Below are positions 1 to 7,676 of a stretch of DNA of 36,377 bases, one piece after another. The translations under genes were made by a program, and so were the position numbers. The notes under the pieces are model-generated. The model was not told where the DNA came from and made no database searches. It was given only the letters and a program-made list of their open reading frames with translations. Position 1 is the stretch's first letter. Each line of letters begins with the position of its first letter. The stretch is from a virus, in IMG/VR virus record IMGVR_UViG_3300025151_000125, positions 1-36,377 of that record; one strand, given 5' to 3'.

Positions 1-85
1 ACACTTGAACATACTATATGCAGATGATACACTGGGTTACAGTGATACATCACAACTAACAGATTTGATAGAATTAGCGGAGTGA
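1..85 (+). CDS. 3' end of an unidentified gene (partial)
   Basis: An open frame enters from the left edge (first full codon at base 2) and stops at TGA 83-85. The visible 27-residue tail is acidic and polar and ends LIELAE. It is too short to name. It is treated as real because its stop region holds the Shine-Dalgarno sequence of the next gene (GGAG at 79-82), the same tight packing seen throughout this block, and because it is on the same strand. It could be a chance open frame, since only 28 codons are visible. Confidence 0.5.
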   Translation, partial: HLNILYADDTLGYSDTSQLTDLIELAE

Positions 86-90
86 GAGAA

Positions 91-378
91 ATGGAAATAG
101 AATATGATGGAAAAGAATGTGACCCAAAAATCACGAGATACAGTGTAAGATTAGATGGTTACAGCGGGAGTGTTTTGAAACACAACGGTCAATTTACAGA
201 CCTTGATTTGGTTCTGAATGTAGAGGGTGTACCTCATTGGACTGTGTACTACGGAAAAATTCACGCTTCCAATAACAAGAAAGAATTAGAGAAAGAAGTC
301 GAGAAAGCAATTCAAGAATTTAAGAAGGAATTGAAGACACTCATCCTCTTTTTGCAGATGAGAGGTGGATTAGAATGA
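91..378 (+). CDS. Small hypothetical protein
   Basis: This encodes 95 residues from ATG 91. An in-frame GTG at 82 would add three residues, but the GGAG at 79-82 lies 8 bases before ATG 91, so the ATG is preferred. The protein is mixed alpha/beta. Its middle is likely beta-rich (around LDLVLNVEGVPHWTVYYG) and its C-terminal third is a lysine/glutamate-rich helix (KKELEKEVEKAIQEFKKELK) that could form a coiled coil. I do not recognise the family. The stop overlaps the ATG of the next gene (ATGA at 375-378), which supports translational coupling in the replication operon. Confidence 0.7.
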   Translation: MEIEYDGKECDPKITRYSVRLDGYSGSVLKHNGQFTDLDLVLNVEGVPHWTVYYGKIHASNNKKELEKEVEKAIQEFKKELKTLILFLQMRGGLE

Positions 379-518
379 ATTGGAGAAAAATAATGGAACA
401 GTCAATCATTGGATTGGTGAGCGTAGCAATAGCACACATAGACAATGGTGATACAGACAAAGCGAGAGATACAATGATGGGAATAATAAACACCCTAGAA
501 GGACAGGTGGAAGCATGA
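375..518 (+). CDS. Very small hypothetical protein (47 aa)
   Basis: This 47-residue frame starts at ATG 375, overlapping the upstream stop, and ends at TGA 516-518, overlapping the next ATG at 515. That double ATGA coupling is the main reason to accept it as a gene. The sequence is probably two short helices, the first hydrophobic (IIGLVSVAIAH) and the second DKARDTMMGIINTLEGQ. The hydrophobic part is too short for a confident membrane segment. Function is unknown; it may be a small partner protein of a neighbouring gene product. Confidence 0.65.
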   Translation: MNWRKIMEQSIIGLVSVAIAHIDNGDTDKARDTMMGIINTLEGQVEA

Positions 519-1027
519 ACATATTCGTATTAGATAAGAAGCCTGAGATAGCAGCAAGAATGCACTGTGACAAGCACATCCCCAAGATGTGTGTAGAAGC
601 CGCACAGATGATGGCATCAGCCCTGCGCCGACATGGTGCTACTGATGAACAGATGCCACTTACTAAGTCAGGGACTCCTTACAAGGGAGGCTACGCTCAC
701 CACCCATGCACAGTATGGGCTGGTGAAAACCGAAAAAACTTCATTTGGTTGTACCGTTATGGAATAACACTTTGTCAAGAATATACATCCCGTTTCGGTA
801 AAGTCCATTCTTGCTCTGAACCCATGCAAGTCATGTATAGAATACGCAAAATCATCCCACCAAGAAAAGGGAAGAAAGTACCATTCGCACAGGCCATGCC
901 TGATGAATACAAAGATGAGGATGCGGTCAAAGCATACCGAGCATACTACCATTCCAAGCAGTTTGCCAAGTGGGAGAAGGGGACACCTGCTCCTAACTGG
1001 TGGCAAGGCGTGGAGGTGACGGCATGA
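515..1027 (+). CDS. Pyrimidine dimer DNA glycosylase-like phage protein
   Basis: This 170-residue protein begins MNIFVLDKKPEIAARMHCDK and has the pattern CDKHIPKM-CVEAAQMM, then HHPCTVWAGE-NRKNFIWLYRYG, then EYTSRFGKVH. I recognise this layout from a family common in marine phages, often annotated as pyrimidine dimer DNA glycosylase (T4 endonuclease V-like). Such enzymes cut UV-induced pyrimidine dimers and nick the abasic site, which would suit a virus of sunlit water. The name is by family resemblance; no catalytic residue can be confirmed by eye, and the N-terminal Thr2 nucleophile of T4 DenV is absent (residue 2 is Asn). It is coupled on both sides by ATGA overlaps, and its end carries the strong Shine-Dalgarno of the clamp-loader gene. 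Confidence 0.55.
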   Translation: MNIFVLDKKPEIAARMHCDKHIPKMCVEAAQMMASALRRHGATDEQMPLTKSGTPYKGGYAHHPCTVWAGENRKNFIWLYRYGITLCQEYTSRFGKVHSCSEPMQVMYRIRKIIPPRKGKKVPFAQAMPDEYKDEDAVKAYRAYYHSKQFAKWEKGTPAPNWWQGVEVTA

Positions 1028-1968
1028 TAGTATGGAGAGAGAAATACAGACCAAACAAAATAGACGACCTAGCAGGTTGTAAGGAATTCAAAGAAGCAGC
1101 CAAGTCTTGGCTAGCCAAAGGTAGCCTACCAGCAAACATGCTGTATGTAGGATCACCCGGTGTAGGCAAGACTAGTGCAGCCTATGCACTAGCCAAAGAG
1201 TTGTACGGTGACTACTTCGATCCATCCAACTTCATTGTAACCAATGCAAGTGATGAGCGTGGTATCGATTTCGTCAGAGAACTAAAGCACATGGCTAAGC
1301 AGAAAGGCATAGGAGTCAGGAGGCGCATATTCGTACTAGATGAAGCAGACTCTCTGACACCTGCGGCACAGAAGGCACTGAGGCAAGTGATGGAGGACAG
1401 TCACAAAACTGCGATATTCATATTGACAGCCAACGACATCTCTCCGATTCACAAAGCAATCAGAGATAGATGCCTCACATTTAGATTCAACCCTCTCACT
1501 GATGAAGAGGCGAAGAGTAAACTAACTCAGATTCATTTAGCAGAAAACTTGCCGGAACCATGGCTAGAACAGTATACTATGTTGAACCGTTTAACCAATG
1601 GAAGTTTGAGGCAAAGTATCGACATTTTAGAGGGTACACCTAAGACAGATGAAGGTCTTTTGCAGAAACTCAAACGCAATACTGAGAGCCTAAACAAGGC
1701 AGCGCTCAGTTTCGCTGGTGGTGATTACCAGCGACTAGCAGAACACATGAAAGCCAACCTCAGAGAGGGGAACAGTCGTGTCGCAACCCTAATAGGGCTG
1801 AGGCATCGAGGTCGAACTCTACTGGAGGGTGGTCAAGACGATTGGTACGCATTTATGCTAACATATGGAGAGTTTATCCTGTTAGCAAACTTGTGGCCGG
1901 ACGATGACGATTCCTTTGTAGACTACTTTGTAGCAAAATTAAGGAAAAACAAGGAGGAAAAAATATGA
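1024..1968 (+). CDS. rfcS: Replication factor C small subunit (clamp loader ATPase)
   Basis: This 314-residue AAA+ ATPase loads the PCNA clamp on primed DNA. The start is ATG 1024: it overlaps the upstream TGA and sits 4 bases after GGAGGTGA (1012-1019), whereas an in-frame GTG at 1000 has no such support. Family hallmarks are the N-terminal WREKYRP motif (RFC box II), Walker A GSPGVGKT at residues 43-50, Walker B FVLDEAD at about 103-109, sensor I around FILTANDIS, and the SRC-type arginine motif IRDRC at 146-150. The helical collar domain follows. Length matches cellular RfcS (about 315-330). No large subunit lies in this window, so the loader may be homomeric or borrow the host large subunit. 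Identification is secure. Confidence 0.95.
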   Translation: MIVWREKYRPNKIDDLAGCKEFKEAAKSWLAKGSLPANMLYVGSPGVGKTSAAYALAKELYGDYFDPSNFIVTNASDERGIDFVRELKHMAKQKGIGVRRRIFVLDEADSLTPAAQKALRQVMEDSHKTAIFILTANDISPIHKAIRDRCLTFRFNPLTDEEAKSKLTQIHLAENLPEPWLEQYTMLNRLTNGSLRQSIDILEGTPKTDEGLLQKLKRNTESLNKAALSFAGGDYQRLAEHMKANLREGNSRVATLIGLRHRGRTLLEGGQDDWYAFMLTYGEFILLANLWPDDDDSFVDYFVAKLRKNKEEKI

Positions 1969-3248
1969 ACGACGAAAGAACACTACCGGAAGGCGTACTA
2001 GAGCGCCTAGAAGGATATGCAGAGAGAGCACAGAAAAAGATAGGAGAGGCAGCAAACGAATACCTTGCTTGGATTGAGCAAGAGTTCGCTGTATCTGATT
2101 GGAAAGACGAAGACGATGATTTGCTGGTCGAGTGGGCAGAGATGTTTACACTTGAGACACGCAATCTAGGCAGCAGCGGCAGCAGTCGTGAAACTGTAAC
2201 ATTCGTAGGCCAATTTGTAGGAATAGATGACAAAATCAACGACTACAGAGAGAATCTTAGAAACTCAGCGATTTCAGCATACAGAAACAATTCTAGCCAA
2301 GCCATAGATAACGGCTTGATTGGCATTGTGAAAGCGAAAGACGGGGTATGGCATGTCAATGGTGAGCCAACGAAGGAGCGCATTGATGGTGACAGGCTAC
2401 CTTGGTTTGGACTACAGGTCGATGGCGATCTAATATGTCTGATGAATGAAAAGGGTACACCTATTGCACCTGAAAGTAAAGTACGCAATCTGTACCTGTT
2501 GGGTAACTCTAAGGAGGATTTCAACAGAGACATCAGCGTTTGGCGTGTATCACTGACAGGTAACAATATGACTGAAGAATACGAACTAGGTAGACCTGTA
2601 ACATGTCAAGTAATCAGGGCTAAGAAAGAAGGCTCAGATACAGTTTATACCAATCGAGACTTTAGCAAGACCATGGTTTACACAGATTCCTTTGTAGATG
2701 AAGAGGACAGGGTACTGTTACGACCCGAGAAGTTCTTAGTTAGCAAAGGCATGCACAACTCGTTCGTAGAGTTAGATGAATTGAGCGAAGCCTACGATGA
2801 GCGCAAGATACAGGGTAGCAACGGTAACTACTACGGTCCAACTATCATCACTAAGGGATATGTCAGCAGACTGAACAAGGAGCCGTCTGACAATGAATAT
2901 GACCAAACTGGTCGTGCATTCAGACTCAGCGTTACCAGTCCTAGTGTGCAGCGTAAGTATGGCAGAGACTCTTCAATGTCTGAAGTAACTGTGTGGGTAC
3001 CGGGTCGAGTTTACGACGACAGCCACCCATTCGAGTTCAAGGACAACTACGGAGAATGGCAACCATATGCAGAGAAGACACCTGTAATTATCTTTGGTAG
3101 AGTGCGTCTAAGCATGTACAATGACCAAACTACACCAAGCCTGACGGCATTCGGCATCTATGTACCATCTCGTACAGCGAGGCCGGGTGCCAAGGGTGGT
3201 GACACTAGCATAGACCAATTCAAGAATAGCACTGGAGGAGACTTTTGA
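1965..3248 (+). CDS. Putative single-stranded DNA-binding protein (OB-fold, RPA-like)
   Basis: This is a 427-residue acidic protein whose ATG overlaps the upstream stop (ATGA 1965-1968) and follows AAGGAGGA. No motif proves its function. The call rests on beta-strand patterns that resemble OB folds (around VTFVGQFVGIDDKIND, residues 65-80, and VTVWVPG...TPVIIFGRVRLSMY near residues 345-385), a charged helical N-terminus, and a disordered C-terminal tail rich in G, S, N and T that ends in DF, like SSB interaction tips. Its place between the clamp loader and a RecA-like ATPase fits an SSB, a component expected in this virus group. It could instead be another replication accessory factor. Confidence 0.5.
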   Translation: MNDERTLPEGVLERLEGYAERAQKKIGEAANEYLAWIEQEFAVSDWKDEDDDLLVEWAEMFTLETRNLGSSGSSRETVTFVGQFVGIDDKINDYRENLRNSAISAYRNNSSQAIDNGLIGIVKAKDGVWHVNGEPTKERIDGDRLPWFGLQVDGDLICLMNEKGTPIAPESKVRNLYLLGNSKEDFNRDISVWRVSLTGNNMTEEYELGRPVTCQVIRAKKEGSDTVYTNRDFSKTMVYTDSFVDEEDRVLLRPEKFLVSKGMHNSFVELDELSEAYDERKIQGSNGNYYGPTIITKGYVSRLNKEPSDNEYDQTGRAFRLSVTSPSVQRKYGRDSSMSEVTVWVPGRVYDDSHPFEFKDNYGEWQPYAEKTPVIIFGRVRLSMYNDQTTPSLTAFGIYVPSRTARPGAKGGDTSIDQFKNSTGGDF

Positions 3249-4258
3249 TGGCAGGATTTGGAGCAATGAAGAAGAAAGAAGAAGAGAGAGCAGAAGCGAT
3301 CTTCCAAGCGGAAGCGGCAGAAGTAGACAAGCAGGTTGCAGAGGCGAAAGCCTCTGCGCCTGCCTCTAACAGCAACTTCCCTAACTTGGAGGCAGAATTT
3401 GCACAGCAGACTAACCCTAACAGGATGAGGCCTAGTAAGGTAATGTGTGGTGTGGTTGGACACGAGGGTACCGGCAAGTCCGGTATCGTGATTGACGGCC
3501 ACATGCACAGATACCCCGAAGGAATGCTTTGGGCAATAGATTTCGATAACGGGGCAATGGCTTGTAAAGAAGCACACTACCCCGGAGAAGATGAGCGCAT
3601 CAGAGTATGGTCACCTTGGGTTTTCCAAACTGCTGACCGCACTGCTTACGACTACCCAGCGACACACAGTCGCATGATGGAATTACTACGATTTGCCGTA
3701 GAGTATGCAGAGAAGCAGACTAAGCCTGACTTTGAAGGTAGGAAACTTAACACTGTTTTGATTACATCTGTAGACCAATGGGATTCAGTCTGTATGAACA
3801 ACATGAAGATATTCGATCTAGAGGATAACAATGTAAAGGATGCAGTTGGTGCTGCTAAGGTTGAGGTCAACCAAGGCATCGGTTGGAACTGGAGCATTAG
3901 GTCCACTAGATTCAAGCAAATGACAGCACTGTGTCAGAAACTAAACGCTCTCGGTGTAGACATATACTGGGAAACCCACCTCAAAGAGGATAAGGATGGC
4001 AAGGTCGGATTCGACGGCTGGAAGTTCGCATGGGAAAAGAGCGCAAACAACGACCTGTTCCAAATCATTTGGTGCCACGCTAACAAAGTGCGTGGTGATG
4101 ATGGCAAGGAAACAGGTGAAATCAGACACACGGCAGAGTTCTTCAAAGAAAAGACCAACTCTGACCTAAAGGGTCAGGAGAGACTTTATTTCGTCACTAA
4201 GAAAGGCGAGCCTGCGCAATGGCATGGGCTCGCTGAACTGCGTGAAGGAGTTCTTTGA
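3248..4258 (+). CDS. RecA/Sak4-like P-loop ATPase (recombinase)
   Basis: This encodes 336 residues from ATG 3248, which overlaps the upstream stop as TGATG; an in-frame TTG at 3245 is a weaker alternative. Residues 8-40 form a highly charged Lys/Glu/Ala helix, probably coiled coil. The core has Walker A GHEGTGKS at 71-78, an acidic segment AIDFDNGA near 96-103 and a Walker B-like strand TVLITSVDQW at 169-178. This is the compact arrangement of phage Sak4/RadA-like single-strand annealing ATPases (AAA_24 type). The likely role is ATP-dependent strand annealing or recombination during replication, working with the upstream putative SSB. It ends the first gene cluster; a 110-base gap follows. 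Confidence 0.75.
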   Translation: MAGFGAMKKKEEERAEAIFQAEAAEVDKQVAEAKASAPASNSNFPNLEAEFAQQTNPNRMRPSKVMCGVVGHEGTGKSGIVIDGHMHRYPEGMLWAIDFDNGAMACKEAHYPGEDERIRVWSPWVFQTADRTAYDYPATHSRMMELLRFAVEYAEKQTKPDFEGRKLNTVLITSVDQWDSVCMNNMKIFDLEDNNVKDAVGAAKVEVNQGIGWNWSIRSTRFKQMTALCQKLNALGVDIYWETHLKEDKDGKVGFDGWKFAWEKSANNDLFQIIWCHANKVRGDDGKETGEIRHTAEFFKEKTNSDLKGQERLYFVTKKGEPAQWHGLAELREGVL

Positions 4259-4368
4259 TACCACCTCCGGGGTTTATCCAATAATAAGCGGAAAATCATA
4301 TGTGTTTCTAGCGGAGATAGTGGTCTTTCCTACCACGAACCGCTTCCCCCACCCGTATAGGTGATAAT
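4259..4368 (+). promoter_or_regulatory. Only sizeable intergenic gap; leader of the PCNA-PolB cluster
   Basis: These 110 bases are the only non-coding stretch of note in the window. They hold a two-tier hairpin (4310-4344), a C-rich run just after it (4345-4353), and a Shine-Dalgarno GGTGAT at 4360-4365 in front of ATG 4369. The AT-rich stretch around 4273-4305 could hold a promoter, but I see no convincing archaeal BRE/TATA pair, so promoter activity is an inference from the position of the gap between two gene clusters. Confidence 0.45.
4310..4344 (+). other. Two-tier inverted repeat (hairpin) before PCNA
   Basis: The outer arms AGCGG (4310-4314) and CCGCT (4340-4344) pair, as do the inner arms GTGGT (4320-4324) and ACCAC (4332-4336), around a 7-base loop CTTTCCT with a small asymmetric internal loop. 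It is the only clear dyad in the only non-coding gap. It could be the end or processing site of the upstream transcript, a protein-binding operator, or an RNA leader structure. There is no T-run directly after it, so it is not a classic intrinsic terminator on the + strand. Confidence 0.55.
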
Positions 4369-5127
4369 ATGGTAAGTTTCAAAGTAAACAACAAAGATCT
4401 AACACAATTCATAGCCGGGTTCGGTAAAGAATTGCCGGACATAGTGTTTAGGGTAAAAGATGATTATGTCGAGTCGGCAGTGGGTAAAGACACCCACTAT
4501 CTTAGGCGTAGAATAAATGTTAGAGAAGCGGAGGCTGGAGATATCGCAGTTAGTGATGTCTCTAGGTTACTTGCGTTTCTGAAGGCTACCAAGACTGGCG
4601 AAGTATCTATCAATCAGATGGGTAAAACATCAGTGTTACATGTGGCCTGCGGTAAGTCTACACTACAGTTACCAACATCATCGTACCTAACGACTCAGAA
4701 GCAATTACCTCTAATCGAAAGATTGGTGAATGAAGGTGAGAAAAACATGTGGCAGAAATGGGCATCGTTTAGTTTAGACTGTCATGGTATAGTCAACGGC
4801 GAAGACTTCGCACCAGCGGCACAGTTTGACAAGGTGATTGGAGGCAAATTCTCCTGTAAGACGGCATTCGATCCGTCAGGAGAATTCGTCGTTAGTGCGG
4901 GCTCAAAGCCTAAAGGCAAGATGTTTGTGCGTGTACCTGTTACCAATTGCGAATCTAACAACGATACAGTAAACTCAGCGTTTGCCTATTGGTTACCAGC
5001 ACTTCTGTCTAATCTACCGCCGGGCCCACTCAACCTCCACACTGGAGATGAAACTGTACTTGTGATAGAGCAGGGTGATACAGGTTTCTTGCTAGTTGTG
5101 ATGGACCAAGAGTACGAGGAGGACTAA
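4369..5127 (+). CDS. pcn: PCNA-like sliding clamp
   Basis: This 252-residue protein has the usual length of archaeal PCNA (about 245-250). It opens with the typical strand-helix pattern (VSFKVNNKDLTQFIAGFGKEL), then a strand like the PCNA first-domain face (IVFRVKDDYVESAVGKDTHY), then VSDVSRLLAFLKATKTGEVSI, matching the position of the conserved LxxhLkrak segment. The C-terminal half repeats the fold and ends DTGFLLVVMDQEYEED. The role is to tether PolB and nucleases to DNA as a trimeric ring loaded by the RFC protein upstream. Divergence is high, so the call leans partly on context: it lies just before PolB and shares a window with RFC. The start follows GGTGATAAT. Confidence 0.75.
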   Translation: MVSFKVNNKDLTQFIAGFGKELPDIVFRVKDDYVESAVGKDTHYLRRRINVREAEAGDIAVSDVSRLLAFLKATKTGEVSINQMGKTSVLHVACGKSTLQLPTSSYLTTQKQLPLIERLVNEGEKNMWQKWASFSLDCHGIVNGEDFAPAAQFDKVIGGKFSCKTAFDPSGEFVVSAGSKPKGKMFVRVPVTNCESNNDTVNSAFAYWLPALLSNLPPGPLNLHTGDETVLVIEQGDTGFLLVVMDQEYEED

Positions 5128-5129
5128 TG

Positions 5130-5321
5130 ATGTCTCATTATATCAGGGACTCCTACGGTAATGTGTGGCCTGTAGAGCATAACTTGCTGATAAATCTAAA
5201 TCAATGTAACTGTGGCAAAGACATACCTTATCACAAGGGTAAGCCACTTTGTCCACATTGCAAGAGTTATCAAGGTGAGGGCGGTTGTAATGATTGCGAG
5301 TGCTTGGAGGGGGAAAAATGA
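5130..5321 (+). CDS. Small zinc-knuckle protein
   Basis: This encodes 63 residues from ATG 5130; an adjacent in-frame ATG at 5127 overlapping the PCNA stop is equally possible. Shine-Dalgarno GGAGG lies at 5118-5122. It carries seven cysteines: CNC (26-28), CPHC (41-44) and CNDCEC (53-58), with His35 and His43, suggesting one or two zinc sites. It sits between PCNA and PolB and is coupled to PolB by an ATGA overlap, so an accessory role to the polymerase is plausible but unproven. I do not recognise a named family. Confidence 0.7.
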   Translation: MSHYIRDSYGNVWPVEHNLLINLNQCNCGKDIPYHKGKPLCPHCKSYQGEGGCNDCECLEGEK

Positions 5322-7672
5322 TTATCAATTCATATCACCCTGACCCTGAAGGCCACGCCTACATATACAAGCGGTGGCGTGACTCTGAAGGTAATCTCAT
5401 AGAACAGCACATTGACAACTTCAGACCCTATTTTTGGATTAGGGCAGAGACCAGTGACAGTGTAGTTAACAATGTGCTGAATAGATATCCGGGTAGTAGT
5501 ATAGATAGAAATGATACTGCTGTCGCATTGAAAACAGAAGAAGACTTGGTGAAAGTATACGCTTACAGGCAGTCTGATTTAAGAGGCATGCAGTTGGAAT
5601 TCGATAAAACATGGGAGGCTGACTTGAGTATAACAGACCGATACCTCATAGACAAGGTACAGGAGATGCCGGAATGGAAACCTCGTGTATGGCACTTTGA
5701 CTTGGAATGGGATCCCGATGAAGACTTCACTACTGTAATGTCTGTAGTAGACAATTACAATAATCGGAATGTTACATTCTGCTGGAGCGAAGAAACAGCC
5801 GTGATAGAAGAAAAGGGCTTTGTTAGAAAAGAAGTACGCCATGTAAAGTACGAAGATACCGAGTTTAGTTACGAGCGTTTATTCTACACCGATGAGAAAT
5901 CTATGCACAGTGCCTTTTTGGATTACTTAGAGGAATGCAACCCTGACATACTCGTAGCCCATGCTATCATGTGGGCAGATTTACCACATCTAGTCCGCAG
6001 ACTAGATGAGTTTAGACGGCTCAGCCCTCTTGGTCGTGTACTGCGCCCGCCTAAGAACGAGCGTGGTTACAAATACACTGACCAACCGATCTTAGGTAGG
6101 TTATGCTTTGACACAGCCGCACCTTACGATAGCGGTACGGGCTTTGAGCGTGTATGGAAGGATAGTGGTAAACCGCAATTAGCCAGTCGAAAACTAGACT
6201 ACATCACAGGTCCTGATGTATTAGGCTACGGCGGCAAGTTTGACATGGATGTATTTACAGGATGGAGAGAGAGATTTGATGACTATTGTGATTATTGTAT
6301 GCAGGATACTTTACTACTCAAAAGAATGGATGAAGAAAATCATGTCTTAAGTTTCTTCATGTCATTGCAGCGGATATGTGGCGTGACATTCAACTCTTGT
6401 TACAATGTTACTAGGTTTGCTCGTGGCCTACTTAGTAGGCGTACGCATTGGAAAGCACCTACTAACGCTGATGTCGACAAGCAGGACTACGAAGGGGCAT
6501 ACATCCCTCCGCCTAAGCCGGGCAGATACGAAGGTGTAGCCTGTGTAGACTACAAGGGTCTATACCCCTCCATCATTCTTAGTCACAATCTATCTTGGGA
6601 AACCCAAGTAGAAAGAAACAGGGCTGGAGAAGAAGGCATTCACAAATTACCTGATGGCACTACTTGGAGTCAAACTAAGAAGGGGCTTTTGCCTCAGATT
6701 GTAGAAGAAATGTTTGAACTGCGTGACGAATATAAGCGTAGGATGAGAGAGGCAGAAACTTCTGTGGAAAGAGCAGGTTGGAATACAATGCAACTTGCTA
6801 CGAAGCGCGTAATGGCTTCTCTGTATGGTATGGTTGCCAGTTCCTATTGGGGTTGGTGTGACTTCGCAATAGCCAACGCTATCACAGCCTGTGGTAGAGA
6901 GGCAATCAAATTCCTAATGGAAGAATCAGAGGCTCAGGGCTACGAAGCCCTGTATGGTCACACTGATTCAGCATTCGTAAAGATACCATTCGATGAGGCC
7001 ACAGCGTTAGCCAAACATCTGACAGAAAGGGTACAAATCGATCTCAATGCTAGTCACCTGATTGTAGAGTTTGAGGCATACATGCCATATTGGATGGTTG
7101 CAGGTAAAAACCTGTACTACGGTATTTGTTCTTGGCCTCCTGAAGATGAAGGTAAACCAAAGTCAGCCCGATTCGGCAAGATATCCACACTTGCCCCTAT
7201 CTCTCGCAACTTAGAGAGAGATGCTTTGACTATGATTTGTCAGGGCGCTTCAGAATCAGAGGTAATAGACTTTGTAAGACCTATTTCTTTGAAAATTAAG
7301 AAGGGTAAAGCGGAACTCAAGGAGGTGACCGGTGTTACTAGAATTTCTAAAAAACTCAAGAATTACGATAAACCAACACTCGGTGCAAAAGCGGCTATAT
7401 ACTACAATAAGCATATGGCAGAACGATTCAACCAACCCAACTTTGATGAAGGTGACAGTGTTCCTTGGGTGTATGTTGTGTCGTCACCTGATTGGGCACC
7501 GCCTACAAAAATTGTTTCTTACAAAGATGTGAAAGAATTAGAAGGATTTACACTGGATTGGGATACAATGGTTGACAAATTAGTGAAGAACAAAGTAAAG
7601 CCTATCTTCAAAGCCCTTGATTGGGATTTAGAAATGGCTTCAGGTGCAGCACGACCAAAGAGGTATTGGTGA
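5318..7672 (+). CDS. polB: Family B DNA polymerase with 3'-5' exonuclease
   Basis: This is the replicative DNA polymerase, 784 residues, from ATG 5318 after GGAGGGGG and overlapping the upstream stop. The exonuclease domain has Exo I DLEWD (D128, E130), Exo II around VAHAIMWAD (D221) and Exo III YCMQD (Y326, D330). The YxGA linker motif is YEGAY (391-395). The polymerase domain has motif A DYKGLYPSII (D411), motif B KRVMASLYG (496-504) and motif C YGHTDS (546-551). In motif C the usual first aspartate of YGDTDS is histidine (H548) while D550 remains. No intein interrupts the motifs. No obvious PIP box is seen at the C-terminus (ends ARPKRYW). It likely works with the PCNA and RFC encoded upstream. 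Confidence 0.96.
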   Translation: MIINSYHPDPEGHAYIYKRWRDSEGNLIEQHIDNFRPYFWIRAETSDSVVNNVLNRYPGSSIDRNDTAVALKTEEDLVKVYAYRQSDLRGMQLEFDKTWEADLSITDRYLIDKVQEMPEWKPRVWHFDLEWDPDEDFTTVMSVVDNYNNRNVTFCWSEETAVIEEKGFVRKEVRHVKYEDTEFSYERLFYTDEKSMHSAFLDYLEECNPDILVAHAIMWADLPHLVRRLDEFRRLSPLGRVLRPPKNERGYKYTDQPILGRLCFDTAAPYDSGTGFERVWKDSGKPQLASRKLDYITGPDVLGYGGKFDMDVFTGWRERFDDYCDYCMQDTLLLKRMDEENHVLSFFMSLQRICGVTFNSCYNVTRFARGLLSRRTHWKAPTNADVDKQDYEGAYIPPPKPGRYEGVACVDYKGLYPSIILSHNLSWETQVERNRAGEEGIHKLPDGTTWSQTKKGLLPQIVEEMFELRDEYKRRMREAETSVERAGWNTMQLATKRVMASLYGMVASSYWGWCDFAIANAITACGREAIKFLMEESEAQGYEALYGHTDSAFVKIPFDEATALAKHLTERVQIDLNASHLIVEFEAYMPYWMVAGKNLYYGICSWPPEDEGKPKSARFGKISTLAPISRNLERDALTMICQGASESEVIDFVRPISLKIKKGKAELKEVTGVTRISKKLKNYDKPTLGAKAAIYYNKHMAERFNQPNFDEGDSVPWVYVVSSPDWAPPTKIVSYKDVKELEGFTLDWDTMVDKLVKNKVKPIFKALDWDLEMASGAARPKRYW

Positions 7673-7676
7673 TAAT

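Noticed and set aside
668-1054. Open frame of 128 residues on the - strand
   Set aside because: Lies wholly across the glycosylase-like and RFC genes, with no recognisable motif.
5294-5317. Earlier TTG start for PolB
   Set aside because: The GGAGGGGG sequence sits within this extension and directly precedes ATG 5318.
5318-7672. Intein within PolB
   Set aside because: Motifs A, B and C are continuous and the length of 784 residues fits a polymerase without an insert.
7644-7676. Earlier start for the Cas4-like nuclease
   Set aside because: It would overlap the PolB end by 29 bases, while ATG 7677 has a perfect Shine-Dalgarno.
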